A DNA stretch of 64,000 nucleotides from Pycnopodia helianthoides (Eukaryota > Echinodermata > Asteroidea > Forcipulatida > Asteriidae). Location of the stretch: NCBI GenBank assembly GCA_032158295.1, contig CM063247.1, positions 17,090,009 to 17,154,008 of the forward strand, read 5' to 3'. Within the stretch, counting starts at the first letter, position 1; every line of letters begins with the position of its first letter. The translations under genes were made by a program, and so were the position numbers. Under the pieces are notes generated by a model. The model was not told the origin of the DNA and searched no databases. It saw only the letters and a program-made list of their open reading frames with translations. Below, one piece after another: positions 46,811 to 61,200 of the stretch.

Positions 46811-47400
46811 GATAACTACAATGTAACTATTTCAAGCATCAAATCCTAACAGATAACTAACTATCTCATGCATCAAATCCTAACAGATAACTAACTATCT
46901 CATGCATCAAATCCTAACAGATTACTAACTATCTCATGCATCAAATCCTAACAGATAACTAACTATCTCATGCATCAAATCCTAACAGATGACTAACAAC
47001 ATGTATTTCATACATCAAACTCTAACAGACGACTAACTACTTCAAACTCAAATCCTAAGTCCTAACACATAAATCTCATACATCAAATCTTAACAGATAA
47101 CTATTTCATACATCAAATCCTAACAGATGAGTAACTACCTCATACATCAAACTCCAACAGACGACTAACTACTTCAAACTCAAATCCTAACACATAAATC
47201 TCATGCATCAAATCCTAACAGATGACTAACAACATGTATTTCATACATCAAACTCTAACAGACGACTAACTACTTCAAACTCAAATCCTAACACATAAAT
47301 CTCATACATCAAATCCTAACAGATGACTAACTATTTCTTACAGACACAGATGAGTAACTATTTCATACATCAAATCCTACAGTAACAGATGACTTCCATT
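46811..47400. repeat. Minisatellite with about 34-bp units
   Basis: Tandem units of the type catcaaatcctaacagataa ctaactatctcatg. The first copies are near-identical; later ones diverge and form longer compound units. It lies upstream of the kinase start codon. Confidence 0.85.
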
Positions 47401-48510
47401 TCATACATAAGATAGTTCAAATTATTAAAATCATCATTACACAGTAAAATATAGATCAAGTAACTGGAGCGCTGTAGTCCTCTTTTTCAAAATTTGGACT
47501 TGGACAGTTTCTAAAATTTTAGTGCCCCAGGCAATTTTGCCCAATCTTCAAATTGTGTTGAATGCGTTGAACATCCAGATTCCATAAGATTGCATCAGAG
47601 AGGCAGGTTGTTTGACCCCAACCGAGAGAAATCATGAATGTAACGGTTGCAGGATTTTTGTCCTAAACATCGATTTGAAGCACAGAAAATGATCTTTGGT
47701 ACAATTGAATGCCTGGTATTTCATCTTTGACTTCTGGAAGGGGATGTGCGGAAACCGAAATGCTGCCAATAGAAGGTTTCATTTTTCAGTTTTCCCATTG
47801 CCTGTGTAGTGTGTGTTGAAGCTCTGCCGCGGCTAAAAATAAGGAATATATATCAAGAATCGAGCAAGAATATTACTCCGCATTTCTTAACAACCCTGGC
47901 TCATAAAAATAGGTATACAGTACACGTTGCAACCAAACATCAAGTTTCAAATTTTAAATAACAGATCACTTCTTAAGTTAAGGCTACTGCAAAGTATCAG
48001 AAACAAAACTATTTTTTTTATCTTTAAACAAGACACCAACACAATAGATGACACACATAACTAACAAGAAATATTTTTATAAAAAAATATAGTGTAAGGC
48101 CTACCAAGTTTATTTTCTTCCTTCCTTCATTTCTTCCATAATGTCCAAATGCTAAAAAGATTCATTTTTCTGTTCACTAACTCAGACGTGGTCAAAAATA
48201 GAAATCTTTGCACAGTCACAGATTGCAGAACTAAGACAAAGTCAATAACTTAAATAAAAGTACAAACATAGATGGTGTTTCGAAGAACCAAAACAAATTG
48301 ATTTATTATAGGAAGTACGTATATAACTAGTAATAGTATAAAGGGGACAACCATGAGAATGTATAATACATTTCTTTCGGGCTGGCTTAAAGCGAGTAAA
48401 AAAGTCAACTTGAGAAGCAAAAAACAAGCCACAAAGGAGGCAGACTAGACTCTCCCTCTGCTCTAGTCATTCATTTTTTAACAATTTACTTTTTAATCAG
48501 TTTTACTTAC

Positions 48511-48840
48511 CTTTTTCATGACTCTACAACAAAGGGGCTGTTTGCTTTCCCTGTTTAACAAAGAGTGTACCATTTCGTGTCTCAGACGGTGTATTTATCT
48601 ATTATTATTTGTTCACATAAAACTTCCTCCAATCTGCTAATCCAGTCATGGAGGTAGAATCCCCATGAATATCTAGTAATAAATACATCGCTACTGTACT
48701 GTCTAGTGTCTCGTCTTATTATAGTGATCTGCACTTTGCTACTACGGGTAGGAGACACGACCAATATTTGTATTATATTTTTCGGAAAATTGGGTACCAG
48801 TCTACACACTAGTCCGGCGCTCAACCCTTTTCGAAACAAC
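48511..48840 (-). other. Candidate 5' non-coding exon of the kinase gene
   Basis: A strong donor, AAAAG|GTAAGTAA, lies at 48510-48503 on the minus strand and could splice to the 5' UTR acceptor at about 45884. A second candidate donor (CATG|GTAAGTG) lies at about 46776. The upstream limit is not visible; 48840 is a guess. Confidence 0.3.
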
Positions 48841-49169
48841 GAATATAGCCTGGCTTGGGCTTAGGCTCTGTCATTAATTTTATTTAGAGGACGTGCAATT
48901 CCCCTATAGGGAGATTCAATCAGGCAAACGGATCCCATTCCTAAGCAGTGGTTTCGAAAAGGGCCAATAATGAAGAACGTAGAGAGCTGTCAAGTTGGTT
49001 AAATAATGCCGAAGAGGGCGCGCAACGAGCGGAGCATGAAGTACACAGTCGATTATTTGAAAACATTTATTTTGCTTGTTTTAAAATTTAAAGTTCCAGT
49101 TTTAAATCATTTCATTGAATAGAACAAATTTCCCGTTAAAAGAATTATCTTGTCCTTTACACCGTGACC
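48841..49169. promoter_or_regulatory. Possible bidirectional promoter
   Basis: Lies between the candidate kinase 5' exon (minus) and the first exon of the plus-strand gene. It is more CpG-rich than its neighbourhood (gagggcgcgcaacgagcgg around 49014). No specific factor site is supported. Confidence 0.3.
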
Positions 49170-49214
49170 ATGTACAGCAGGAACAAAGTTCGCACGAGTG
49201 TCACACCGAAAGAG
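49170..49214 (+). CDS. Plus-strand gene exon 1 (start)
   Basis: ATG at 49170, reading MYSRNKVRTSVTPKE and ending at GAG|GTAAGC, phase 0. It lies in a CpG-richer stretch as expected for a first exon. Confidence 0.6.
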
Positions 49215-52200
49215 GTAAGCTCTGCTGACTGAGTCTGGCGCTGTCGAGCGCCAAAATTGCAATTCAATTAATTTTATTAAATAAATTATTACCATGGTTA
49301 CTAAAAATACCAATTCAGTTGTTAAATTTTGTATGATTCTCTAGCCCAGGTTTGTAGTTCCACCATGCTCTATGGTCCCACTAACTTAGTAACTGTAGTA
49401 ACATCTTCATCTAAAAAGCTTCGTCTTCATTGATTTAGTCAGCATGCAAAATATATTTAAATACATCTCATCATCCACTAAATTTCTCCGCTGCGTGTCA
49501 TCATGCTAGTGGTGGATGAGCTTAAATCTAGCTAAAGTTTGTTGCCGTGTTGGCATAGGGACGGTTGGAGAGTGGAGACTGGATAGATTTGAAACTCTCT
49601 ATCAATAGGTGGATAATAAACCAGTCACTTCGGCACCTAGCATCCAAACTGGCAAACTCGACATCTAGCAAACTCGGGCTGGTACCCACAAACTCGACAC
49701 ATGCACAATTTACAAATTTGGCACCCAGTCCAAAAACAACCTATTTACTGTTTCGGTATAATCGATGAAACTTGCACTGATTGTTTTTATGTCGTATGGC
49801 GCATTATTCTTAACATTAACAATCTTTTAAAACACCTGCATCATGTATGTGGGGTTTAGTTTAGTGACCTGCAGTTTTGTCAGAAAATGTTAACCTCAAC
49901 AATGATTTGACAGCATCTTAAAACTCAAAGCCATTGTTGTACTTGTGAGCATGAATTAGGCCTACATTGTTGAATTCAGTGCATCACAATAAAAGTCTAA
50001 TTAGACTTTTTGGTTTTGAGTGACAGCTGTCACCGTACATGTACATACAAATACGCCTATAGTTCAATTTTTTTGCTGTCATGATTCTGATTAGCAAACT
50101 ACAAAATGAAAGTTTGCTTTGGGCAGGACATGCTGAATAAATAATGATTTGCCAAAATGCGTTAAAAAATCAAAACAAAAATCTAAAACATTTAAAAATA
50201 TTCATGTTCAATCATTAAAGGGGCACGTCATTACATCGAGTCTGCAAGCTGTGGCAATTTTTTAAATTTTTTTAATGTATAATAAAACTGTTTAAAATAT
50301 CACCTTTGTGTAAAGTTTTGCTCTTCTTTTGCTGGTATGTGTCGGCCTTGGACACTGTGGCCTTAGCCTTGGTCTCGGCTTTGAAAGCTGTGACTCGGTC
50401 TTGGCCTTGGCCTGGGAGGCCTTGGACTTGGACTTGGCCTTGGCTGGGAGGCCTTGGACTTGACTTGGCTGGCCTGGGAGGCCTTGGACTTGGACTTGGC
50501 CTTGGCCTGGGAGGCCTTGGACTTGGACTTGGCCTTGGCCTAGGAGGCCTTGGACTTGGACTTGGCCTTGGCCTAGAAGGTCATGACTTGACTGCAACAC
50601 TGGTGCAGAGGTTGCAAGGTGCGGAGTTTGTGGGTGCTGAGTTTGCCAGGTGCTCAAGTGTTCGGTATTCTATAAATATAGGCCTACGCTGGTGCTGCTG
50701 ACTACTGACACTACAGTATGCAAGTTGGAATTGCATTCCAATCAATGATGGTGGAGATGAAGAATGAGTCATTGCTGTTTTATGACTAAGTTGCCTAAAC
50801 TTCTGATTGTGGCCCCTGGATACCCGTTTGAGGTTGGGCGTACAACTGGTGGAGTGGAATATCAACGAGCCCATTCTGCATGATATAAAGCATCCCTAGC
50901 TTTTGATGACATCTTCCTCATTTGCAAAGTGTCCCATTTTAATTTCACTGGGATTTTATTTACTGTGTTTAGCTCTTGATTGCTAGTTCTTACTAAAAAC
51001 GAGCTGCTTGTGCTGCACTTGCTTCAAGGGCTTGGTATTTTTCTTTATTGACGAGTCCCAAGCAGTTGAGGCTACTCAAGAAGAGGACGGACCATTCCAA
51101 GAGGACAACACCAAGACTATGTAGTCGTTCGGGTGTTTAAATGACTTACATGTATTGTAATGTTGTCACTGAACAAATATTGATCAGTGAATTTCAGAAA
51201 TATCAAATATATTCCAACAAATCTCTTGTCTTAAAAAGCACTCTAATTTGATAAATATATTATCTTTTTCTTTCTATTGTTATGTAGGTAAATCCATTTG
51301 GGGTACAATTTAGTCTTCAGGCACAAGCTACTACCGTGAATGAAAGACCCTTGCAAAGCAACAAACAGGTACTGTATAGTCAACCAGGCAATCAATTTGG
51401 CAGATTTATTTGATAAGTTGTAAGTGGGTCATTCCATGTCAGACCAACGCACTTTTTTACCTTACATGTATGTCTTCTGATTTTGATAAAAAATTGCTGT
51501 GCTTGTAGGTCCTAATGAGCAATGAATGTATTTGAGCTTCCTACGGGCCTGTTATATAAATATCACACTGTTGTTGCTATGGATAGACTAAACAGGATGT
51601 ACATGTAGGATTCAAGTTTGCTTGTAAGATAATACTCAAAATCGCAAACAAAGTTACCTTACGCATTCTTCACTGCGCTTCTTAAAATTTAATGACTCTC
51701 ACAGACTTGGCATTTTGTTCCTTTTAAATGAATTTCACCTGGATGTGAGTCCGCTGAACTGGGTGCGAGTAGAAATTTGAAGGAAAAAAAACAGAGCCCT
51801 CCCCCCCCAAAAAAAATAGCCAAATCCTGGGTACTCCACAGCTGATAATTAAAAGTATGATTCTGGTTAGACCACATCAGCCCTCCACATGAGAAATTTC
51901 TCAACCAAGAAAAAAAATAAGCGGCCCCCACCTCCCCCCCCCCCAAAAAAAAAGCCAAATCCTGGGTACGCCACTGATGATAAATTAAAGTATGATTCTA
52001 GTTAGACCACATCAGCCCCCAACATAAGAAATTCCCCAACCAAGATTAATTTTAATAACAATTGAAAAAGAACAGTTAGTTGTGTTAGTGAATTTCTAAT
52101 GTAAAATCTATAAATTGACTAATTTATAACCTACCAACTGTACAAAAACAGTCATAAAGTTGTAAATTTTAAAGAGCCCAAGTATTTCTTAGTGGATTCT

Positions 52201-55200
52201 GATAGAGGAAGACACGCTCTATCAAGTCATTTTAATTTCGTGGATTTTTGGATCGACACATTACAAAAATTGGATCATGGGTCACAATAACATATTAAAG
52301 GCAGTGGACACTATTGGTAATTACTCAAAATAATTATTAGCATAAAACCTTACTTGGTAACGAGTAATGGGGAGAGGTTGACAGTATAAAACATTGTGAG
52401 AAACAGCTCCCTCTGAAATTTCATGAGCCTTGGTTTTGTGTATTACTGTTTATCTTCGCTTAGTTCAGTCAAGGTTTTCCTCATGTCAGTCACCTGAAAT
52501 TCTATGAAAACAAATAGAGTACTGAAAAGTACTGTATCTGGTTAACAGTCTGGCTACACATTGTGTGACTGCAAGGAAAGATGTAACTAGGAATGCCAAG
52601 CAATGCATGTTATGACAATGTCAAGAACAAGGCAAGATGTTAAAATGTCCATGTTTTTATTTAAAATGTATTTATTTATTTTCATTTTTTTAAGAGCCGC
52701 ACTGTCAATCGCATGTTTGGGAGGCACCTTTATGATGCTGTAAAAACATTCAAACAAGTTTCACTAGTTTTGATTAAAGAGCTGCCATTAGGAATTCAAG
52801 TAAAATTGCATTTTAGTGGCATATTAGACATATTAGGCATATTAGATACATAAAAAGTACTTAGTAATGACTTTTGTTGCTTTAAAAAAACATTTAGGCC
52901 TAAGAAGATTATGAAAAATGATTTTTCTGCCCAAACTTAAAGCTACTAATAAATGTAATGATATGCACAGGACCCTGATGTCGTTGGACAGGAGGAGGAT
53001 TGTACGTTTTCTGTAACATTTTACTATGTAGTTCACCTTTGGGATTGTAAGAGCTACAAATGTAGCAGCATCACAGGCTGGGCAGGTGTGTTTGATGTTC
53101 AAAGGTGACTTTTCATGGCAAGAATTTGTCTGTTGTTCAGTTGACAAACCTGCACCTTTAAAGTTGTCGTAGCTTTGCAGCGCACAATTTTTTTTTCCAC
53201 TTGCTGATGAGTTTTAGGAAAGAGATACATGTTGTCCTTGAGTGTCTCTACCAACTCATCTATGTTTGTCACATTTGAAATGTCAAACTTTTTTGAGGCT
53301 TTATGGATAGTGACATTGACAATACTAATAGTGACATTTTTAATGTTTCACAAGAATTCTACTGATAGGAATGCCATATCAAAATATATTCTATCGGGGG
53401 GGGGGGGGGGAGATATCTGTTCATCAGTCATGTCAGTAAGCAGAATGATGATCAACATTGCACATGACCTTACATCAAGTGTTTCCAACCCAACGAGAGA
53501 GGACAACATCTTGAATTTGTTTTTTAACAAATGTTCCTAATTTCAATAATCTTCCAGGAATCTAAGATCAAGACTTGTCCTCACAAGTACAAGAAAACAA
53601 GCTAAAAAAACAACACAATGTACAACAATGGCTTACCTTGTCTAAACCAGAAAACAAAAAGCAATGAACTACATTGTACCTCATCCATAATTACAAACAT
53701 GAGTATACAACATCACCACAAATACAAAGTTCAGAATCGAAACACATGCCACGTACCTGACCTCCATAAAAGAAATAAACAGGCCACAAAAACACGCCTC
53801 ATTTTATATCATATTGGACTCTACTATTAAATTGTTGAGCGTTGCGGCAGTTATACATGACAAAATAATGGATGACACATGACACGTGTTTCACCAATTA
53901 AATGACCAGGATCTCTGTGTATGGTGATTATTACTGAACCTGATTACCTAAATCCTATATTGCTAATTATAAATGCTAAATACAATTGCTAATTACCAAT
54001 CCTACATGAACTTGAACTTGTTGGTCTTGGCACAATTATATCCTATGAGGAAACCTAACACCTTGATGCCTTTCCTGAAAGCTATAGATCATTAGGCCTA
54101 CAATTTGTCAACTCTTTTGAAAAATAGCTCATGTGACAAAGAGTCACTAAAACAAAATCTTGACCTCTGGTTTATTTGCCACCATCCGAGAAAGATCAAA
54201 CCCCATTGGTTAGTAGTCCTGTAATGAAAAGCCTGTTGGTTAGATTTGTTGAAAATCCAAAAAACATACATGTACAACAATGGAAAGCCCTGGGCCCTGA
54301 TTGGTTGGTCAAACTGGAAACAGGTAAATTTTACTGCACAGTAACTTATTTGGTACAGAGAAAACTGTTCACATACTTTGTACTGTAACACAAAGACATC
54401 CTACATTTTACATGGCCATACGTCACTTGTGTACGTTGTATGTATGCACAATGAATATCATGCTAGATAAAGAAACATACCATATACCAACTGTGGCCAC
54501 CATCATGTCACAACAGTTAAATAGACAAATAATAGGCCTATAGAAGTTTTAAAAATTGTTTATTCGTGATAATAGAATGATAACGATTGATAGCAAATTT
54601 TTCATACATGTATGTAAATATGCCGTGATTTATTGCAAACAACTTTGTAAAATTTTTTCCAAGTAAGATTATTAAATATACTATTTATTGTATGTTTTTT
54701 TGAGCAAAGGACTACAAATTTACCTACCCAACACTACAGCAGACATTATTGCCATTACAATGTAATACTAATACATCACCCTCTTTGAATGTACATTAAC
54801 TCAATCAACATCTTTTGCAAACAACATTATTTACTGAAGGAAGGACAGGACCATTGGGTTATTGTTTACTGTAAAGAGAGTCAAGGAGTTCAGAGGTATA
54901 CAGTAGTGAGAACAGACCCTTACCAAGGGGAGTCTTTCCCAAACTTATCAACGTATATTGTATAAACTGTTTGTACAGTTTGAACTACATGGAATTGTGA
55001 TTTGTGAAATTCAAGAGCTTTTTTGAGTGGATGGCCCTTCAATGTTGTATCCACTGGGGCTTAGGTACAGGTGTGTATGTGCACTTTGCAGAAGAAAGAC
55101 CTGTTGAAAAAGTCTTGTTCCACACTGTTAAGATTACACCAAATGTAGATTGTGCAGGTTTTTTTAAATGGTTGGACCTGTCAAGTTTATATGAGAAATC

Positions 55201-58200
55201 TCTGATGATCATCTGTGAGTTCTGATCTCTGGTGCTCATAACAACCCTGAAGTGTCAAAGGTTATTCACTGTTAGCTTCCATCACAACCAACATGAACTG
55301 TGTGTAGTGTATGGACAGCAAATTTACAGTTTGTCTGTTACAAATCACACATCATAATAATAGCTCATTGAGAAGTGTACATGTAAACATATCACTATGG
55401 GTAAGTGCTGTGCATAGTCTACCATTTCCATTGAAGTGGTGTCACTGAAATGATTAAGTGAAGGTCTGGTCCGCTTTTGTGATGGAGTTTCCACGGAGAA
55501 AACCTTTACGATCAACTCGATTTCCTCCAGTCAAGCAATTGGTGAGATAACACTCTTTGAGATGTGAGGCTGAAAGCTTCTCTTTGATAGGATTTTTCTA
55601 TTTGCTTGTTGTATTATTGCCATCCGTCAAGGTACACCAGTAAAACGCAGATTACAAAATTAATTTTAAATTTGTTTATTTTAGGTTTATTGTGGTTATG
55701 AAAGTGTGCAATTGATACTACAAACTGCATGAAAAGATATGGTGCGCATCTTATCACCTTTGCGTTGCCTAAATTCACAATGGTACAGGAATCTGACTCA
55801 CAAAATGTTGGTTTTTTGAGGTTTTATAGATAAATAGACTGAGTGAGTGAATTGACAAATCGTCGGCTCAGAACTATAAGGTCCTTAAGTTTAAAAGGTC
55901 TGAAAAAGGGAAAATCAACATCATAATAATACAAATTTAATGTTTTGTCATGAATTCTAAGCATAGATTTCATAATGAAACATTAATTTTTAATTTTTAT
56001 ATTTTATTTAGTCTTTTTCAGACCTTTTAAATTTATTTTGTTAACGACCTTTTGTCCATTACGTAACTTAAGGACCTTATAGTTCTGAGCCGACGAAATA
56101 AGGTAGTTGAGTCTGTATAGACTAAGGTAATCAGTGCCAATTAGTCACTTTGCTTGGGTTTTCTTAGTTGCACCTTTTAGTGACATAGAGTCTCATACTT
56201 TGTATTTTTAACCTCTGATAACATATCGTTTAAAACACAAAAGTAAAGACTATTTGAAATCACGGCAAAACTAGACACTTTCCAGAAATAGTGAGATGGA
56301 TTTAACCACTTTACTGCTGGAAGATGGGGGTACAAGACATAATGTATGGACATGCAAACTTAAGCCTGACATGGTTTCAACCAATGTCTGGGGATGCCTG
56401 CAGTGGACGTGTAAAGACACCAGAATATTCATTGTGTAGTGCCCACAGTGTAGGGACAAAGGGTACTGGAGTTTCACGCTGAAAGAATCTTCCTTTTTCT
56501 TAATTGAAAGGTTATGGTGTAATCCCAGTTCCAGACCTTTGTCTTTTTGTTGGACAAATGAGGATTACAAAAGATCATTAGACTGCCACTAATGCACTCA
56601 GCATGGGAGGTATGTAAGTCCAAAATTCCAGCAAGCCATGGTAGATTATTGGCCATTGCTTACCATGCTTAGGCCAAGCTTTGGCTGATTCACAGTGATC
56701 ACAAACATCATTTTCTTAAAGCGAAAAAGAAATCCCGGAATATTGTATGAGATTATTTGTTGTCTGTACTTGGTTATGTCTTGGTTTCATTGTGATGACG
56801 ATATTCTTAACAACAAAATTATTCCGGAAATTCTGAAAATGAATCCTGTGGGTGAGCAGGGAAAACTTTTGAATTTGCAGGTATTAGGCCTAAATACTTA
56901 CATTTCTGCATCTAATAAGCCTAACAAAAGTATGTTGTATGAATGCTGCTTATTGTGGATTTGTTTCCTACTGGTATCACATTCTATCATACACTGACAT
57001 GTTATTATAACATGTTGTATAATTATGGACTTCCAGACAAAATGTTTTGATGGCTGCAATAAATGTTCAAAATCCCCAAGAAAATCTCACATTTACAACC
57101 AATATTCACACTCAATAGCTCATGAAGCTTCATTTTGACACTCCTCAATACCTGAACATATTTTACACTTCAACCTTCCTTATTTAAAAAACTGCGAACT
57201 TAAATGTAATGCTGTAGTCTTGGGACATGCAATGGCATGTGAATTAAAGGAAGTGAAAAAGGTAATCATTTGTAAGCCACATAACATCAACTGCCATCTT
57301 GTGTTGTACAAGTGGAACTTTACTTGAGATGATAATATGATACAAATAAACTTTGATTAGCTGTTTGGTTGGGGTACCTTTTCATAAGATCAGATAGCAG
57401 CTTTTTTCTTTGGACGGGAAACTTAGAGTGAAGGGGTTTCTAGACCTTTGCCATATTTCTTCTTTTCTTTTAGTTATTAAAACAATTTCAGCGTAGTGGC
57501 TTTTATGAAATGTTTGATGGGGGTCCCTGTTAGTTTGTTACTCTGATCATGCAGCCTTAAAGGCACTGGACACTATTGGTAATTACTCAAAATAATTGTT
57601 AGCATAAAAACTTACTTGGTAATGAGCAATGGAGAGCTGTTGATAGTATAAAACATTGTGAGAAACGGCTCCCTCTGAGGTAACGTAGTTTTTGAGAAAG
57701 AAGTAATTTCTCAGTAAAATATTTGAATTGATTTTGAGACCTCACGCGTGAGGTCTCGAAATCAAACATCTGAAAGCACACAACTTCGTGTGACAACATG
57801 GACAAGGGTGTTTTTTCTTCCATTATTATCTTGCAACTTCGAAGACCAATTGAGTTCAAATTTTCAGAGGTTTGTTATTTTGTGCATGTGTTGAAATAAA
57901 CCAAGTGAGAAGACTGGTCTTTGACAATTACCAAAGGTGTCCAGTGTCTTTAAACATGTTGTCAAACTGAACCTTGTGACTCTGAGGCTAATGTGACGGC
58001 ATGGTGATGCTTAGTCTCTGTTGAGTTGCTTTACATCAAGGGTCTAACTTCACCTGCAGATCCAACACATGTGTACTTGTGTGAAAAGCTCCTGAACTTT
58101 GGCTTTTTATTTGCAATTAAACTTCAATTAAACTTCATGAATAGTTTCATATTGTTGGGCTGTTTGATTTGGGGAAAAGACACTTTGTGAAACTGATTCT

Positions 58201-61200
58201 TAAGTATGCAATTGCATGTCTTAATTGCATGTATGTGAAAACATACAGTGTTACCTTTTGTTACCACCTTTTGAAATGAAATTTTCACAGGTTAGTTTTA
58301 TTATATATCTACATATATATAAATATAGGATTAAAACAATCAAACTGTCCCAAAAACCAAAGGTATACTTTGCCTTTAAGACACTGTGCATAAGGTCCTA
58401 CTTTTACTGTGTTTACAATATGGAGGTAGAAATTTCTACCTCCATGGTTGCAATGGTATTACCAGTAGGTGATACAACATGTACATATTTGTCATTCAAT
58501 GATAAGTGATTTGTTTTTGCAAAGCACAGTTGCAACTCTTGTTGCAGATTGATCCTTAATTGGTTAATGATTGACAATACACAGATGGTATCTCTGATAG
58601 CAGGTGTTTAATATACAGCAGTGAACAAAGTGAATAATACGTTAATTGTCCTCACAAAGGGTCAAAAAGTACAGTTGCTATACATGTATGATAGAGTGAA
58701 GGGTTTTTAATTGGACTGTTTGTCTGTTATAAACACCCAACTACATGTAGGTACAAAGATTATATTTTGTCATGCATCATAGACACTTTTTATTTGAGCA
58801 TTTCTCAGATAAACATTTTTAAATTTTGCAATTAGAAAAACAAAAAAACCTTGAAATATTTTAAAACAAGTACAATGTACATGTATACATGTATGTACAT
58901 ATGTATACATCTGCCAGTGAAATGTTCAAAAGATAAAGTGGTACAGAAAAGAATGCAAAAAGCAAAACGTTTCATGACATTTAACACCCTAGATGGAACT
59001 ACAGTAACTTAAACAAATGTTGTACCACTACCTGTACCAACTTTACTACATGTATGCTGTACATGTACAGGTGTACATCACACTTTATCAATCAGTGATC
59101 AAAATGCCTTATTCTTAGCTTTTATGGTTTTCAATCAGTTATAGTTTGCATTGCATTAGTTGACCAAGAGACTGTGTATTACTATTGCAAATGGCTCTGA
59201 TTAGCTAATACATGGAGCTGTGTTCCATTCACTGTTTTCAAAATAATCAACTTTTTAAAATGTTGATAAAGAAAAAAGAAGGAGAAAACAAAAATACCTG
59301 AATAGCCTCTTGTCCCTTTCAGATGGTGCTTTGTGCTGTTTTATTTTAGTTGGTCAATCTCGTCTTGATAGTCAGTCTTGTTTCAACAGTAGAAGGAAAA
59401 AAAAAACATTGCAGAAGCTTTTGTCTTGGCAATTCCTCTTTGATGTCAGCCAACAAAGCTGAATTTCTGATTTTGTAGTCCTTTAAAATATGGCTGGAAG
59501 CCTGGAAGAGGCATTGAAATTATTTTATGAACTGGGAGAGCAGTGATCTAAAATATCTGCTTCATTTGAGGCATCGCTTTGTCCTGAATGGTCTTTCACG
59601 GGTTGCTGGGCTGTGCAAAATTGAAAACAAAATCTCTCAACACAGCCAATTCGCAGAAGTGGGTGCCTATGGGCCAGACATTGGCTCTTGGTGGATGATG
59701 ATGATTTGTCCTCCAGAATGTAAGATTTATTGAATAGTGAATATTTTAAATCAGAATTTATGGTGGGTGGATAGGTCAAAACAATTTAGAAAGCGAAAAT
59801 CTAAATTTGTGCACATTGGTTATTTTAAGTAGCCCCTAATTTGTAAACTTTTTATTATTATGGTTTATCATTACAGGTGTTTTGAATTGATATTGTTGAA
59901 ATAATTTCCTCCTTTGGTATTTTGTTGACATGGTTTTCCCAATTCTTGTGAAGGCATGCATGTTCTCAAATGGCTGATTTTGGTTTGCTCATCATGTGGA
60001 CGTAGCTTGACAATTTGTTTTTGATTGGGTCTGGTGTGCCCAAATCATGAGTCTGGTAAGGGTCTGGTGTGCCCCACTTTTTTTTCTGAAAGTGATTTGC
60101 CGGTTTGCCTTAAATGCACTTGGTATCAAATAAAAACAAATTCTGGCTGAATCATAAATAAATACAAGCTGTGGAATTGTGTCAAAACAAAATAATGCAT
60201 TGTCCTGTGTCATTTAGTCTAAGTCTAAGGCAGTACCGTCCATCTGTTTGAAGTCTTGTAGCAAAATTGTAAGTTTTTAAAATGACATAGCCCAAGGCAG
60301 AGCCCAAGGCAGAGCCCAAGGCAGAGCCCAAGGCAGAGCCCAAGGCAGAGCCCAAGGCAGAGCCCAAGGCAGAGCCCAAGGCAGAGCCTCAGCATAAGCT
60401 GTGGTTTTGAAAAATGGCTGAAGATTAAATGCAAGATTGTACCGATGTACATGTATTAAAACATTGTTTCCCACTAACTGACTTATCAGCCTGAATGTCA
60501 CATATTGCATTGTGCCCTTTTCCCAGGTTGCCCAGGGAAAAGAACCTCCAGTAAAGTTAACCAATAGCAAGCCAGCTCCTTCAGAAACCTCTAATAAAGA
60601 AGCTACAGTAAAGACAGTTAATGTAGGTCTAGGTATAAATGTATGTTGGCCAGCATACTTGACCACAACCACCACTTCTTGCACAAGTTGCTTTTTATCT
60701 CACCCTTGGCACAGCTTCAGATTTTGTTTTTTAACTGAAGGAGTTTGATAAACTTTTGTTTACTTCTATACAGAATGCCACCAAATTTTGAGCATTTTCC
60801 TTGTATGAGCAGTATTGATTATTTCTGGAAACAGAGTCCAAACTACCAGCGTGATGCACGTGTAAAGCATTTGCATTTCCAACTTCCCATAAAATTGAAT
60901 GAAAAGAGAACCGGGTAGAATTTTTGTAACACTTTAAAGAATTTATACTTTCAAACTGCTTTTACTGCAATAAGTATTATTGTTATAATAATTATTTTTT
61001 GTGTGGATTCTAACCCTTCACCGAAACACCTTTGTCTTCATCCAGATTTTTACTTTTAGATGTTCAGCTTGTCTGCTGAATAAGTATTGTTTTTGTACTG
61101 TTTTTGTTTTGTTTTCTTTTATTCTTTTCCTCACCGAACTTTCTCTGCAAGTTTCTGTTACTAACTAAGAAAGATTGTAGAGACTTGAAACTTAACATAC

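Noticed and set aside
50292..50701. Open frames rich in Gly/Leu or Gln/Val/Lys on both strands
   Set aside because: They are by-products of the G/T-rich minisatellite at 50396-50580.
60182..60684. Repeat-protein frames (LGSA, ALPW, CLGL motifs)
   Set aside because: All three minus-strand frames are open across the 12-bp minisatellite, which shows it is low-complexity DNA, not a gene.
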